From: Cupriavidus yeoncheonensis
GTDB lineage: Bacteria; Pseudomonadota; Gammaproteobacteria; Burkholderiales; Burkholderiaceae
NCBI RefSeq assembly: GCF_905397275.1
Contig: NZ_CAJPUY010000005.1
Coordinates: forward strand, 248,001 to 312,000
DNA length: 64,000 bases
Direction of reading: 5' to 3'
Shown: piece by piece, positions 44,364 through 53,675 of the stretch
How positions within the stretch are numbered: position 1 is the stretch's first letter
Layout of the letters: every line of letters begins with the position of its first letter
Notes under the pieces: generated by a model
Told to the model about the DNA's origin: nothing
The model's database searches: none
Seen by the model: the letters and a program-made list of their open reading frames with translations, nothing else
Made by a program: the position numbers and the translations under genes

Positions 44364-44475
44364 GGCAAAAGCAATGTGGATATGCTGGCGGCGAAGCTGC
44401 GAATGTTGAGCGCATCACGACATTTCCCCATCAATGTGCGGCATCGTCCTCGTGCAGCGCCGCGACTGCTGCCTA

Positions 44476-44491
44476 TACTCCAATCGGACTA
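44476..44491. promoter_or_regulatory. Isolated copy of the 16-bp LuxR/TeiR-type palindrome
   Basis: TACTCCAATCGGACTA is a good 7-2-7 dyad 72 nt upstream of the Cache gene, the same distance as in the steroid promoters. It is 18 kb from the nearest steroid copy, so it may be chance. Confidence 0.35.
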
Positions 44492-44562
44492 ATGGGTACA
44501 CCGCCCGGTCCCGGGGAAGTTGCCGCCCCGCCTCGTCGGCGACGCTGCCCAAAGGGGAAAAA

Positions 44563-45105
44563 ATGGCAAAAGTAAGCCCCGCAGGTGCTATAGGGCGATG
44601 GTTCGCCCCTGTGATCTTTGCACTCGCATTGCCGGTCTTCGCTCCCGCCATGAGCTATGCGCAATCACCAGAGAACGTAAAGCAGGCCATGGCGTCACTG
44701 AAGGCTAAGACGGCCAAACTGGGCGCACCGGGGATTAAAGGAGAAGATGCTGTTGCAGGAAAACCCGCGCCAGCTTTGTACTTTGGCGCGACCAAGATGA
44801 ACAACAACTTTGCCGTAGTGGATGAAGTCAAGAAGGAGCATGGCGGCACGGCAACATTGTTCGTCAAGAGCGGCGATGACTTCGTGCGCGTGGCGACGAA
44901 TGTACAGAAGGATGATGGATCGAGGGCAATTGGAACCGTCCTTGATCCCAAGGGCAAGGCTATTGGGGCAATACGTGGTGGTGGTGCCTACTACGGTGAC
45001 GCTGACATTCTTGGCAAGCCATATACCACTGGATATGAGCCCATCCACGACGCCAGTGGCGGTGTCATCGGCATTTACTACGTAGGGTATCCGAAGGTGC
45101 AATGA
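44563..45105 (+). CDS. Exported single-Cache-domain protein
   Basis: This 180-residue protein has a signal peptide (WFAPVIFALALPVFAPAMSYA) and then one Cache-type domain with TATLFVKSGDDFVRVATNVQ, GSRAIGTVLDPKGKAIGAIR and GKPYTTGYEPIHD followed by IGIYYVGYPK. The same domain forms the periplasmic sensor of many methyl-accepting proteins, but no TM or signalling module follows, so it is a free binding protein. AAAGGGG precedes ATG 44563. Ligand unknown. Confidence 0.83.
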   Translation: MAKVSPAGAIGRWFAPVIFALALPVFAPAMSYAQSPENVKQAMASLKAKTAKLGAPGIKGEDAVAGKPAPALYFGATKMNNNFAVVDEVKKEHGGTATLFVKSGDDFVRVATNVQKDDGSRAIGTVLDPKGKAIGAIRGGGAYYGDADILGKPYTTGYEPIHDASGGVIGIYYVGYPKVQ

Positions 45106-45427
45106 GCCACGGGCCACTCCCAAACGCATCACCCAGCGGTGACTGTCTTCGGGATCGACTGGGCCTCTGCCGAGGCTCAGTCGCATGACAGCGGCCTTCC
45201 TATCCTTTTACAGCCGAGTGAAAGTTATTCCATCCAATGGGCATGCGGGCCAGCGGATGACCGCTATCAGGCGATTCGACGGCCCCTGAACGACCCAAAA
45301 CAGCCGACGGGCTAGTGGCTGCTGAGCGACCGTCTTTGGTCGCACCACGGACGTTGATGTCCGTATAAACACTGCTGGACTGCGGACGCGTTCCCCGCAC
45401 ATGTACTCAACCATTCAGGATAGTGAC
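45106..45427. other. Intergenic stretch, no supported gene
   Basis: About 320 bases. Open frames without domains cross it. No hairpin or known RNA seen. Confidence 0.4.
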
Positions 45428-45997
45428 ATGACCGAATGCGCTCTGACATTTACCAGTCAGACCGAATGGGAAAGCTGGTTAGGGCAAAACAACAGCACTT
45501 CGACCGGAGCATGGCTGCGTCTGGCGAAAAAAGGCACCGAGCAGCGCACCGTAACCTACGAACAGGCGTTGGAAAGCGCCCTCTGCTATGGCTGGATTGA
45601 TGGTAAAAAGCAGGCCGAGAGCGAGAAATACTGGTTACAACGCTTCACCCCACGTTCCGCAAAAAGCATCTGGTCCAAACTCAACAAGGACAGGGCTGAA
45701 GCGCTGATCGCCGCAGGCAGAATGCGCCCGCCCGGCATGTGCGAGATCGAGAAAGCCAGGAAGGACGGCCGCTGGAAGGCGGCTTATACGTCGGCCAGCA
45801 ACTCGATCGTGCCGGACGACCTGCGGGTGGCTTTGGACGCAAATCCGGAAGCCAGAAAGTTCTTTGCAACCCTGAACAGCCGTAACCGCTATGCCATCCT
45901 GTTTCGGGTACAGACTGCAAAAAAGCCGGAAACAAAGGCGCGTAAAATCGAGGAATTCGTCAATATGCTGAACCGTGGCGAAACCTTCTATCCATAG
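45428..45997 (+). CDS. YdeI/OmpD-associated family protein
   Basis: This 189-residue protein has the YdeI/OmpD pattern: EWESWLGQNNSTSTGAWLRL, then ALCYGWIDGKKQ, WLQRFTPRSAKSIWSKLN, and a C-terminal helix domain with FATLNSRNRYAILFRVQTAK. The family has been linked with protection against cationic peptides, but its biochemistry is unclear. ATG 45428 is preferred over 45401. By eye the codons are less GC-rich than those of neighbours, which may indicate a separate origin. Confidence 0.83.
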   Translation: MTECALTFTSQTEWESWLGQNNSTSTGAWLRLAKKGTEQRTVTYEQALESALCYGWIDGKKQAESEKYWLQRFTPRSAKSIWSKLNKDRAEALIAAGRMRPPGMCEIEKARKDGRWKAAYTSASNSIVPDDLRVALDANPEARKFFATLNSRNRYAILFRVQTAKKPETKARKIEEFVNMLNRGETFYP

Positions 45998-46161
45998 ATC
46001 TTGCGCTTCTGACGGAGATTTTGCCAAGCGGGGTCATGGCATATAAACCCCTAATGGCCGCTTCGACCAGTTGAATCCTCAAGCCAGCAGTCGTCATTCG
46101 TGGGACACGCCCGAAGGGCCGTTACTGGCCGGGAAAGGGCGTCGCTTCGCTGGTGTAGCAC

Positions 46162-46956
46162 TCAATAGGCTCTCGTGAATCCGCCATCATGCAGCAGGTT
46201 CACGCCGGTGATGTGGTCGGAGAAGGGGGATAACAGGATTTCAACCGCCAGCGCCACCTCTTCCGGGCTTCCATACTTCCGCAAGGGAATGTTCGAGGTT
46301 TCCGCGGCCAACCGCTCATCGAACGTCATGCCAGCCCTGGTGGCGCGCTGGCCGATCGATGCCAAATAGTCGGGGGTCAGCGTGCCGCCGAGGGAGAGTG
46401 TATTGACGTGAATCCCTCTTTCGCCCATCGCGAAAGCAAGCGTCTTGGCCTGAGCCAGCCATGCACAACGCAGGACGTTGCTGGTGGCGTAGTTTCCAAG
46501 GGCTTGCACTGAGGTGATGGCGGAAATGATGACAACTTTCGACCGGTGTCCCTGGGAGGGTTCCGGCTGCATGATCGAGATCGCGCTCTTAAGGACTTCA
46601 AGGGGGCCGATAAAGTTGCTCTGAAACAACTGGCGCCACGTGTCCGCTGGAGGCTGGCATTCGTCGGTGGGCCGCATCTGGGGTGGCATGAGTACGACGC
46701 CGTTGAGGACTGTTGCTTTCGCCGCAAGCTCTTGGGCAAACTTTGTGACAGAGGCATCGCTGGACATGTCGACGGAGATCCAGCGAAATGACTGGCCGCC
46801 AAGCCTCTGGAGCCTCGCGCAGGCGGCTTCCAGCTTCCCGATGTCGCGCGCGGCGAGAATCAGCGAATAACCTGCGTGCGCCAGCCGTGCGCAGACCGCG
46901 CTCCCGATGCCGCCGGTAGCCCCCGTGACCAGGACTACTTTGCTTGTCTCGGACAT
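46162..46956 (-). CDS. Atypical SDR lacking the catalytic lysine
   Basis: This 264-residue SDR-fold protein keeps the cofactor loop TGATGGIG (11-18), but Tyr156 is followed by Asn160 instead of Lys (YATSN), and NNAG is replaced by VLMPP. Ser149 is present. The C-terminus (GVNLLHDGGF) is normal. Such changes usually mean low or altered catalysis or a non-enzymic role. GGGAGGCGAC lies before the ATG. No operon partner. Confidence 0.85.
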   Translation of the reverse strand: MSETSKVVLVTGATGGIGSAVCARLAHAGYSLILAARDIGKLEAACARLQRLGGQSFRWISVDMSSDASVTKFAQELAAKATVLNGVVLMPPQMRPTDECQPPADTWRQLFQSNFIGPLEVLKSAISIMQPEPSQGHRSKVVIISAITSVQALGNYATSNVLRCAWLAQAKTLAFAMGERGIHVNTLSLGGTLTPDYLASIGQRATRAGMTFDERLAAETSNIPLRKYGSPEEVALAVEILLSPFSDHITGVNLLHDGGFTRAY

Positions 46957-47525
46957 GTCGCCTCCCTAGGTGGTCTGGTGACATCCAGCCATGCCGACCG
47001 CAGCACGCCGGACAGGGCGATGGGTAGCATTCCAAGCCCTGAGGGCACGCCCCAAACTGCGTCAGTTAGTTATAGTGCACGAGAGGTGTCACTGGCGAAC
47101 GGCCTGCCTCGTTTCGCGGTCCCTTTCCGACGAACGTCCAGCTATCCGCCACTGTGCGGCAGAACTGACGGCTGGTTCGGCATCCGCCGAGTGAGGAAAG
47201 ACGCGGGCCGGCTCTTCCCGACCCGGAACGGCCCTTCGGGCCGAGACACTGTAACGACCGCTGCCTATGTACAACCGCCGCCCGGCGAAGGGACCTTAAC
47301 AGCCGCGATTCGCATGGCGCAGACGTCTTTGAAGGCGATCTTGTGGGTACACCGGGCGTCCGAATGTCTTAGGTAAGGAACGACGCTTCATGGCCGACCA
47401 CGGCCGGCGGAGTGGAGGCGGACGCCGACCGTCTGTTCGCGATCCTACCGTCATTCATAACATGCCGCTTTGATCTCCCGCCACGACGTCCTGCACAGTC
47501 GGGTCTCGTGCTACGTCAATGGGGC
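46957..47525. other. Long intergenic stretch, no supported gene
   Basis: About 570 bases between the SDR start and the ureohydrolase end. Some open frames cross it, none with a recognised domain. Contains CCCTTCGGGC at 47233-47242, a short complement of 46108-46118; no clear mobile-element ends. Probably degenerate sequence. Confidence 0.35.
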
Positions 47526-48506
47526 TCAGCCGATGCGCGGCGCATCGAAATAGTCAGCGCGCACGGCAGCCCCGATCATGTTGACGATCAGGCGTCCCGC
47601 AGTGATCGACGTAATGTTGTTCACGTCGGTCGATGGCGTAATCTCGACGATGTCCATTCCCACGACTCGTCCCTTCTTCACAAGGCCGTGAATCAGTTGG
47701 CGCATTTGCACATAGGTGATACCTCCCAACGCCGGCCCGGCAACGCCAGGAGCAATTGACGGGTCGAGGCCGTCTGCATCGATGGTCAGATAGTAACGAC
47801 CGCCGTCGGCGATGCGGTCGAGTACCGATTGCATTCCCTTCTCATGAACCTCATAGGCCGGGATCAGATGCGAGCCATAGGCTACTGCTGCATCGTAATC
47901 GGCTTGGCGGCCGCTGCCCTGTGCGCGCAGTCCAATTTGGAAGATCTCGCCAACATGTTCCATTTCGGACGCACGACGAATGGTGCTCGACAGACCTTCA
48001 CGAACGCCATTGATTTCTTCTCGCCAGTCGAGGTGAGCGTCGATATGGACAAGTGTGATGGGACCCTGGTCGTCGTAGGCGCGCAGTACGGGGATGGGGA
48101 TAGCGTGGTCACCACCCAGGATGATCGGCATGGCACCGGCCTTCAGGATCTTCCGGACAGCCTCCTCCGAACGGGGGCCATGCGTGCTGAGATCACGTGG
48201 GTCAGCGGGGACATTGCCGCAGTCCACCACCTTCAGGGCCCGGTTGTCATAGATCGGGCCACCGACGTCGAAGTCATAGTGGTGCAGTGCACGGCAGATG
48301 CGGTCGCTCATGGCACGAATGGCATCTGGCGCCTTGCTCTGGTCGTTGCTGATGTGTTCAGCGACATAGGCTTGGCCGAACGGTATGCCAAGAATGGCGA
48401 CATGGGCGTCCAGTTGGTCGAGATCGGTACAGATCGGCGACCAGAGAAAGCTCTGATGCTTCCTGGAAGGAGGAACAGTCAACGGAAAGCTCAAAATTTG
48501 CTCCAT
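47526..48506 (-). CDS. Ureohydrolase, agmatinase/guanidino-acid hydrolase family
   Basis: This 326-residue enzyme has all manganese ligands: GGDHAIPIP, DAHLDW and DADGLDPS. It hydrolyses a guanidino compound to urea and an amine. Agmatinase, guanidinobutyrase and proclavaminate-type members cannot be separated here; the adjacent gab genes favour guanidinobutyrate, which gives 4-aminobutyrate. ATG 48506 was chosen because the frame before it continues as an overlap with the MFS gene in the wrong frame. It lies 86 nt downstream of the MFS gene on the same strand. Confidence 0.87.
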   Translation of the reverse strand: MEQILSFPLTVPPSRKHQSFLWSPICTDLDQLDAHVAILGIPFGQAYVAEHISNDQSKAPDAIRAMSDRICRALHHYDFDVGGPIYDNRALKVVDCGNVPADPRDLSTHGPRSEEAVRKILKAGAMPIILGGDHAIPIPVLRAYDDQGPITLVHIDAHLDWREEINGVREGLSSTIRRASEMEHVGEIFQIGLRAQGSGRQADYDAAVAYGSHLIPAYEVHEKGMQSVLDRIADGGRYYLTIDADGLDPSIAPGVAGPALGGITYVQMRQLIHGLVKKGRVVGMDIVEITPSTDVNNITSITAGRLIVNMIGAAVRADYFDAPRIG

Positions 48507-48592
48507 TTTTGAGTGCAAGAGCCCGCGCGACGCAGAAGAGGCGTCACGGCAGAGGGGCAAGGAATCGGGGAGAGTTCGTGAAGATCGAGCGA

Positions 48593-49912
48593 TTACCGAT
48601 CTTCGATTACGTGCTCGAAGAGATCCGACTTGATCGGACCCAGCGCGAAGCTGTATATGAGGCAGCCAACAAGGGCAACAATTGATGCGGACACCAAACC
48701 TGGTGTGAAGGAACCAGTCCTGTCTTTGAGGAAGCCGATGACCACCGGGCTGGCGAGCCCTGCAAAATTCGCGACGCAGTTCTGAAACCCGGCGATCGTC
48801 CCTACGATTGAACGCGACCCCCGTGGAGATACATCGGCAGGTAAGGCAAGTATGGCGGACGTTGCGGCGGAGACACCAAAGAAGGCAATCGACAGGAGCG
48901 CGAGGGCGAACCACGCCTGCGGGACAATGCCTGCCAGTCCAATCGTTGCGCTCAACGCCATACCGACAACGATGCAGATCTTGCGCCCGAAACTCAGACC
49001 ATACCGGGTCTCTGCAATCTTGTCGGAGGCCCATCCGCCGACCCAGGAGCCGACCAGCCCCAGCAGACCCGGCAGGATCCCGAAGAATCCGAGTTGGAGA
49101 AGCGAGAAGCCACGCTCCTTGACGAGGTATGTCGGATACCACGTAATAAAGAAGTAGATTACGTAGCTCTGGCAAGCGAAACCGAGGGACATTGCCCAGA
49201 TCGTCTTTGACTTCAGCAGCGAGCGCCACTTGATGCGTACTGACGAGATCTTCTCGTCTGACTTTCCGTGGTTGATATGTTCGACTTCGGCCTTGTTGAC
49301 GAACCGACACTGGGACGGAAACTCGGTCGCAGTGAGCAACCATACTGCCGCCCAAAGGAATCCGACCAGGCCGGTGACAACGAATGACGCCTTCCATCCA
49401 AATCCAGCAATAATCGCTGTGCACAATGGAATCGCGATGAGCGTGCCGCCACGGGCGCCACTGTCGTAGATGCCAGTCGCCAGCCCTCGTTCGGTCGGGG
49501 GAAACCACCGCTCGACGAACTTGGTTGCCGCAGGGAACGCGCCGGCTTCTCCCACGCCAAGCATCAGACGGAGGCCGAGTAGTCCAGCGCTCGAACGGAC
49601 GAAGCTTGTTGCGATCGTGAACGTCGACCACCAGACCACCGCTGCTGCAAATACAACCCTTGCGCCGAGGCGATCGACAAGCGCGCCGGCAGGGATCTGG
49701 AACGCGGCATATGTCCAGAAAAATGCACCAAGAATGAATCCGGACTCGGCGGCGGAGAGATTAAGTTCCGCGTTCATGTAGGGTAGTGCCACGGACAGAT
49801 TCGCTCGGTCCATGTAGTTCGTCACGATCGCAACAAATGCGAGACCGACCATGAACCATCTATAGCGTGTCGGCTTTGGCGCGACAATCGCCGCCGGCTG
49901 TGCTGCTTCCAT
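48593..49912 (-). CDS. MFS transporter, anion:cation symporter (ACS) family-like
   Basis: This 439-residue protein has 12 predicted TMs. TNYMDRANLSVALPYMN at the start and RLMLGVGEAGAFPAATKFVE are marks of the ACS family (hexuronate, phthalate, dicarboxylate importers). It lies upstream of the ureohydrolase and divergent from a LysR gene. It is probably the importer of the ureohydrolase substrate or of a related acid. Confidence 0.87.
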   Translation of the reverse strand: MEAAQPAAIVAPKPTRYRWFMVGLAFVAIVTNYMDRANLSVALPYMNAELNLSAAESGFILGAFFWTYAAFQIPAGALVDRLGARVVFAAAVVWWSTFTIATSFVRSSAGLLGLRLMLGVGEAGAFPAATKFVERWFPPTERGLATGIYDSGARGGTLIAIPLCTAIIAGFGWKASFVVTGLVGFLWAAVWLLTATEFPSQCRFVNKAEVEHINHGKSDEKISSVRIKWRSLLKSKTIWAMSLGFACQSYVIYFFITWYPTYLVKERGFSLLQLGFFGILPGLLGLVGSWVGGWASDKIAETRYGLSFGRKICIVVGMALSATIGLAGIVPQAWFALALLSIAFFGVSAATSAILALPADVSPRGSRSIVGTIAGFQNCVANFAGLASPVVIGFLKDRTGSFTPGLVSASIVALVGCLIYSFALGPIKSDLFEHVIEDR

Positions 49913-49997
49913 TGCATCTCCTCGGGCTTTCTAGCCCTTTCTTTCGTGGCTTCGGTTTCTGGCAGGCGGGGCCGGGATCCAGTCGTCGGCACTACCC

Positions 49998-50023
49998 GGT
50001 CCAATCCGAATATTCGGGGGACC
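49998..50023. promoter_or_regulatory. Nested palindrome, probable LysR operator
   Basis: CCGAATATTCGG (50006-50017) is a perfect 12-bp palindrome flanked by GGTCC (49998-50002) and GGACC (50019-50023). It lies in the divergent promoter of the MFS (start 49912) and LysR (start 50190) genes. Confidence 0.5.
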
Positions 50024-50189
50024 CGTGATCACACCAGTGCTCTCGTTCTCGGCGGCGGGTAGATAGAATTGCACACCACGTGTGATCGACATTTCGAGGC
50101 CGTTCATCGAGGTCGCGTTGCTATGCCGGCGAGCGAGGCCCTATTCTGATAGCGATTTGTCGAGGTGAAAACTGCCAAAACTTGCACCC

Positions 50190-51095
50190 ATGATTACGAA
50201 AATTGACACGAAGGACCATCTGCCAGACGGACTCATCGAGCGCGACCTGAGAGGCCTCCGCATTTTCCGAGTTGCGGCAGAGGCCAGAGGGTTCGGCGCT
50301 GCAGAGAGTCGGCTGGGCATGAGCCGCGCGACGATCAGCCGGCGTATCAAGGAGGTGGAGTCGAAGCTGGGTACGCCATTGTGCACACGGGGCCCTCAGG
50401 GCTTTGAACTTACGGAAGCCGGGCGAGCGGTGCTGGGGCTGACTGCGGAGGCTCTCGACGCACTGGATCGCATTAAGCCGCACGTTGATGCCTTGCGAGG
50501 TCTCGTAAGCGGAGATTTGGCTGTTGGTATAACCGACCACGCATTCAGCAATCCGGCTTGCCGCGTTTCGGATGCGCTGCAGCAACTCAACGAGGCGGCT
50601 CCTGGTGTTCGTCTCGAGGCTCACACGCTGACAATCAATGAGCTAACAAGAGCCCTGCTTGAAAGACGGATTCACGTGGCCATCCAGGGGGTTCACGTGC
50701 GCACTGCTTCGCTGCAATACGTCGAGCTCTTCCAAGAGACGCACTGCATATACACACTCAATGCCTCTGCTATCGGCCGGAGCCGCCCGCCTTTGGTCAA
50801 CCGCATTGGTCAGCCGTTCGTGCAGAACGCGCTTAGCGAACTTGGGTTCGAGCGAGGGCCAGACGCAGTTGGACTTGACTCGGTCGCACTGTTCGTGTGT
50901 TCGGGGCGGTTTAGCGGCATTCTCCCGCGCCACTATGTTGATCAACTCGCAGCGCGGGTTAAGCTGGAAATTGTTCCTGGTACCCCGCAGTACACGGTAA
51001 CCTTCTGTGCTGTGACAGACCGCACGCGCCCCCTACCTCCGAGCGGAGCGCGGTTTATCGAGTTGCTTAGGGCGCTGCATCCGAAGCTTTCGTGA
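50190..51095 (+). CDS. LysR family transcriptional regulator
   Basis: This 301-residue regulator has a LysR HTH at about 17-75 (DLRGLRIFRVAAEARGFGAA, ESRLGMSRATISRRIKEVES). The start codon lacks a clear ribosome site. It is divergent from the MFS/ureohydrolase operon with a nested palindrome between, so it probably senses a guanidino compound or its product. Confidence 0.87.
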   Translation: MITKIDTKDHLPDGLIERDLRGLRIFRVAAEARGFGAAESRLGMSRATISRRIKEVESKLGTPLCTRGPQGFELTEAGRAVLGLTAEALDALDRIKPHVDALRGLVSGDLAVGITDHAFSNPACRVSDALQQLNEAAPGVRLEAHTLTINELTRALLERRIHVAIQGVHVRTASLQYVELFQETHCIYTLNASAIGRSRPPLVNRIGQPFVQNALSELGFERGPDAVGLDSVALFVCSGRFSGILPRHYVDQLAARVKLEIVPGTPQYTVTFCAVTDRTRPLPPSGARFIELLRALHPKLS

Positions 51096-51381
51096 GCAGG
51101 CTTGGGCCAGAAGCATTGGCTGGCATACTGATGTGCCAATCGTGCATCGTCACGCCGGAGTTTCAGACAGGGATCTTCACGTCGGAGTGAAATCCTGCTG
51201 CCAAACGTAGTGGCTGTCGGCTGCTGGCAGCATGCGGCCCGACGCAGAGTACAACCGAGCGTTCCTCCCGGACCGTCCCGCGTGGGGCCGTAGCCGACCC
51301 ATCTCAGCCGCTGGGACTTGAAAAGGATTTGGCCGCTGATGAGCAGACGTCGGAGAGAGCAGCAATGCCAGAGAGCATCCA

Positions 51382-51735
51382 TTAAGACGCATCCCACATA
51401 TTCGTGACAGTTCCCGCAGCACGCATGCGCCGCTGAACCGCCCAAAATAGAACTCTGATTGCGAAGCTGCTATCGGCGCTCACGCGCCGTACCAGTTCGA
51501 TAGGCGGATCCAATCTGAGCCCTAGTTCAGCAGCGGAAGCATACCCAACGACCTGCTCCCGCGTGATCGTGGACTGAAGTTGCCTGTCCAGCAGGACGTG
51601 TAGAGCTTGTCGATAGCGTCGCTCATTGAAGCCTGGCCGAGCCGCCGCACGCGCCTGCCGGTGGAATTCGTTGCTGCAACATCTAACCTCCTGCAATAGG
51701 TCCAAAAGTCTGCCTTGAGGAGATTGGATGTTCAT
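51382..51735 (-). CDS. Small protein of unknown function
   Basis: This 117-codon frame, Arg/Leu-rich and helical, contains HVLLDRQLQSTITREQVVGY and no recognised family. The start codon has no good ribosome site. Coding-like residue composition is the only support. The stretch 51096-51381 next to it shows no gene. Confidence 0.35.
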   Translation of the reverse strand: MNIQSPQGRLLDLLQEVRCCSNEFHRQARAAARPGFNERRYRQALHVLLDRQLQSTITREQVVGYASAAELGLRLDPPIELVRRVSADSSFAIRVLFWAVQRRMRAAGTVTNMWDAS

Positions 51736-52059
51736 ACCAGGTCTTGTGCGGCCACTTCGTTCTATGCCCCGATATTACAGAGGCTCGATCTCGTGAAATA
51801 CGTAGCTTTAGTAGGAAATGTGGTGACGGGCATCCTGCTGATGCCCTTTGCTGCACATCGACGACGCGGCCCGCTGCAAAAGGGGCGTGACAGGGCATCC
51901 GCTGCTCGTTTATGCCCGTCAGTGTGAAAATCTCCGCCCTTTTTCCTATGAGACGTACATATGCGGACGGCATGTCGGCCCATATGCTTCGGACTGTGCC
52001 GGACGGCTCAGTGCAGACCTCTCCGGCGTCACGAGAACCCTCTCACCGTCGGAGCCCGC
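51736..52059. other. Intergenic stretch, no supported gene
   Basis: About 320 bases before the FAD-oxidase gene; no domain or clear RNA found. Confidence 0.4.
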
Positions 52060-53487
52060 ATGTCGAACCACCACGTGATCCATCTCATCTCAATCGTCGG
52101 CCCGACCAATGTACTGGTCGGCGAGGACACCCAGTCCTTCGCCACCGACTATCGAGGTGTTTTCCGTGGACAAGCCCTTGCGGTGGTCAGACCGGCGTCG
52201 ACTGCGGAGGTGAGTGCTGTCGTGGCGTACTGCAGCCAGAACAATATTCCTGTAGTGCCACAGGGCGGCAACACATCGCTACTGGGTGGCAGTGTGCCGG
52301 ATGCGAGCGGCACCGCCGTCCTGCTGTCGCTGACTCGACTCAATCGGGTGCGTGCCGTCGATTCGCTGAACGCGACGATGGTCGTCGAGGCGGGCGTTAC
52401 GCTTCACGCGGCTCGTACTGCCGCTGAGGCAGCTGGGGCGCTGTTTCCGCTTCGCATTGGCTCGGAAGGCAGTTGTCAGATTGGTGGCAATCTCTCCACT
52501 AATGCCGGCGGTACGGCAGTGCTTCGGTACGGCAATATGCGCGACCTCGTCCTCGGCTTGGAGGTTGTGCTGCCGAATGGCGAGATCTGGAACGGCTTGA
52601 GGGGGCTGCGCAAGGACAACGCTGGCTATGACCTCAAGCATCTCTTCATCGGCACCGAGGGCACGCTTGGGATCATTACCGCAGCCGTCCTGAAGACGTA
52701 CCCGATTCCCCGGGCCAAATGTGTCGCGATGCTTGGTTCAGCAAGTGCCGACCTCGCTCTGGAAGCATTCGGTCTGTTGCGACAGCGTCTTGGCACGGAC
52801 GTCACGGCATTCGAACTGATCTCGTCGGACGCGATGGCGTTGGTCCTCGAGCATCTGGGTCGGCAGACATCACCGCTTCCGACGACTCACCCCTGGTATA
52901 TCCTCGTTGAAGTGTCGTCGACCTCGTCGCAGGAGGTTGCTGAAGCCTCCTTCTATTCAGCGCTGAGCGAGGTGGCCGAGAAGGGGATGATTGACGATGC
53001 AGCCATTGCGTCCAACGAAAAGCAAGCTGCCGACTTCTGGCTCATTCGCGAGGAGATATCGGACGCACAGACCCGTACGCGTGGCAGCGTGCGTTGCGAT
53101 ATCTCGGTGCCGCTGTCGAGCATCCCAGGTTTCATCCGCGAGACCTCGGCAAAGGTGACGGCCGTTGCGCCCTCGACGCGCATGGTCATCTATGGCCATG
53201 TTGGTGACGGCAATGTCCACTTCAATCCTCTGCGCCCCGCGGAAATGACCCCCGAGGACTACCTCGCCCAGCACGAAGACGCGATTATGAAGCTTGTCGA
53301 TGACGCCGCAATGGAGCTTAACGGATCTATTTCCGCGGAGCATGGAGTCGGAACCGCCAAGCGCGACGAGTTGCTCCACGTACGCAGCGAGGTTGAACTG
53401 AAACTCGCGTGGAGCGTTAAACGTGCCCTGGACCCTGCCAACCTGATGAACCCGGGGAAAGTGCTTCCCCTCATGCCCACGAACTGA
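52060..53487 (+). CDS. FAD-binding oxidase, GlcD/D-2-hydroxyacid dehydrogenase family
   Basis: This 475-residue protein has a PCMH-type FAD domain: PRPASTAEVSAVV-like start (about 47-60), VPQGGNTSLLGGSVPD near 80, GGNLSTNAGGTAVLRYGNMR near 145, then the FAD-oxidase C-terminal domain with YGHVGDGNVHFN (about 390) and SAEHGVGTAKRDEL (about 425) which bind the 2-hydroxyacid and metal. Members oxidise glycolate, D-lactate or D-2-hydroxyglutarate. GGAG precedes ATG 52060. It is on the same strand as the HAD and gabD genes. Confidence 0.87.
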   Translation: MSNHHVIHLISIVGPTNVLVGEDTQSFATDYRGVFRGQALAVVRPASTAEVSAVVAYCSQNNIPVVPQGGNTSLLGGSVPDASGTAVLLSLTRLNRVRAVDSLNATMVVEAGVTLHAARTAAEAAGALFPLRIGSEGSCQIGGNLSTNAGGTAVLRYGNMRDLVLGLEVVLPNGEIWNGLRGLRKDNAGYDLKHLFIGTEGTLGIITAAVLKTYPIPRAKCVAMLGSASADLALEAFGLLRQRLGTDVTAFELISSDAMALVLEHLGRQTSPLPTTHPWYILVEVSSTSSQEVAEASFYSALSEVAEKGMIDDAAIASNEKQAADFWLIREEISDAQTRTRGSVRCDISVPLSSIPGFIRETSAKVTAVAPSTRMVIYGHVGDGNVHFNPLRPAEMTPEDYLAQHEDAIMKLVDDAAMELNGSISAEHGVGTAKRDELLHVRSEVELKLAWSVKRALDPANLMNPGKVLPLMPTN

Positions 53488-53513
53488 GCGTTCAAGTCCC
53501 AATGGAGACGCCC

Positions 53514-53663
53514 ATGTACAACACAAGCACGCAGATCTTTCGCGCCTTCGCTGACGACATTCCTGGTTTCGCACCGGCCCTGAACTACACCAGGGCAGAT
53601 GTGGATACCTTGATACAGATTCTGCGATATTCCATCGACAAAGCCGTCGCAGAGACCTATTGA
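53514..53663 (+). pseudogene. C-terminal remnant of a class III aminotransferase
   Basis: A 49-codon frame, with GGAGACG before the ATG, ends with FAPALNYTRADVDTLIQILR and a short helical tail. This resembles the C-terminus of class III aminotransferases, where PPL-x-T/I-x-A-E-x-D-E is followed by a helix. The upstream body is absent. It may be translated as a small peptide. It precedes the HAD gene by 12 nt, suggesting the original order aminotransferase-HAD-gabD. Confidence 0.42.
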
Positions 53664-53675
53664 AAAGGAGCAATG

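Noticed and set aside
46105..47245. CCCGAAGGGCCGTT near 46108 and its complement near 47233 as a repeat pair or element ends
   Set aside because: Too short and self-complementary; no transposase or target duplication between them.
47526..49631. 701-codon frame joining the ureohydrolase to upstream sequence as a fusion
   Set aside because: Residues before 48506 are the wrong frame of the MFS gene and have no domain; not a fusion protein.
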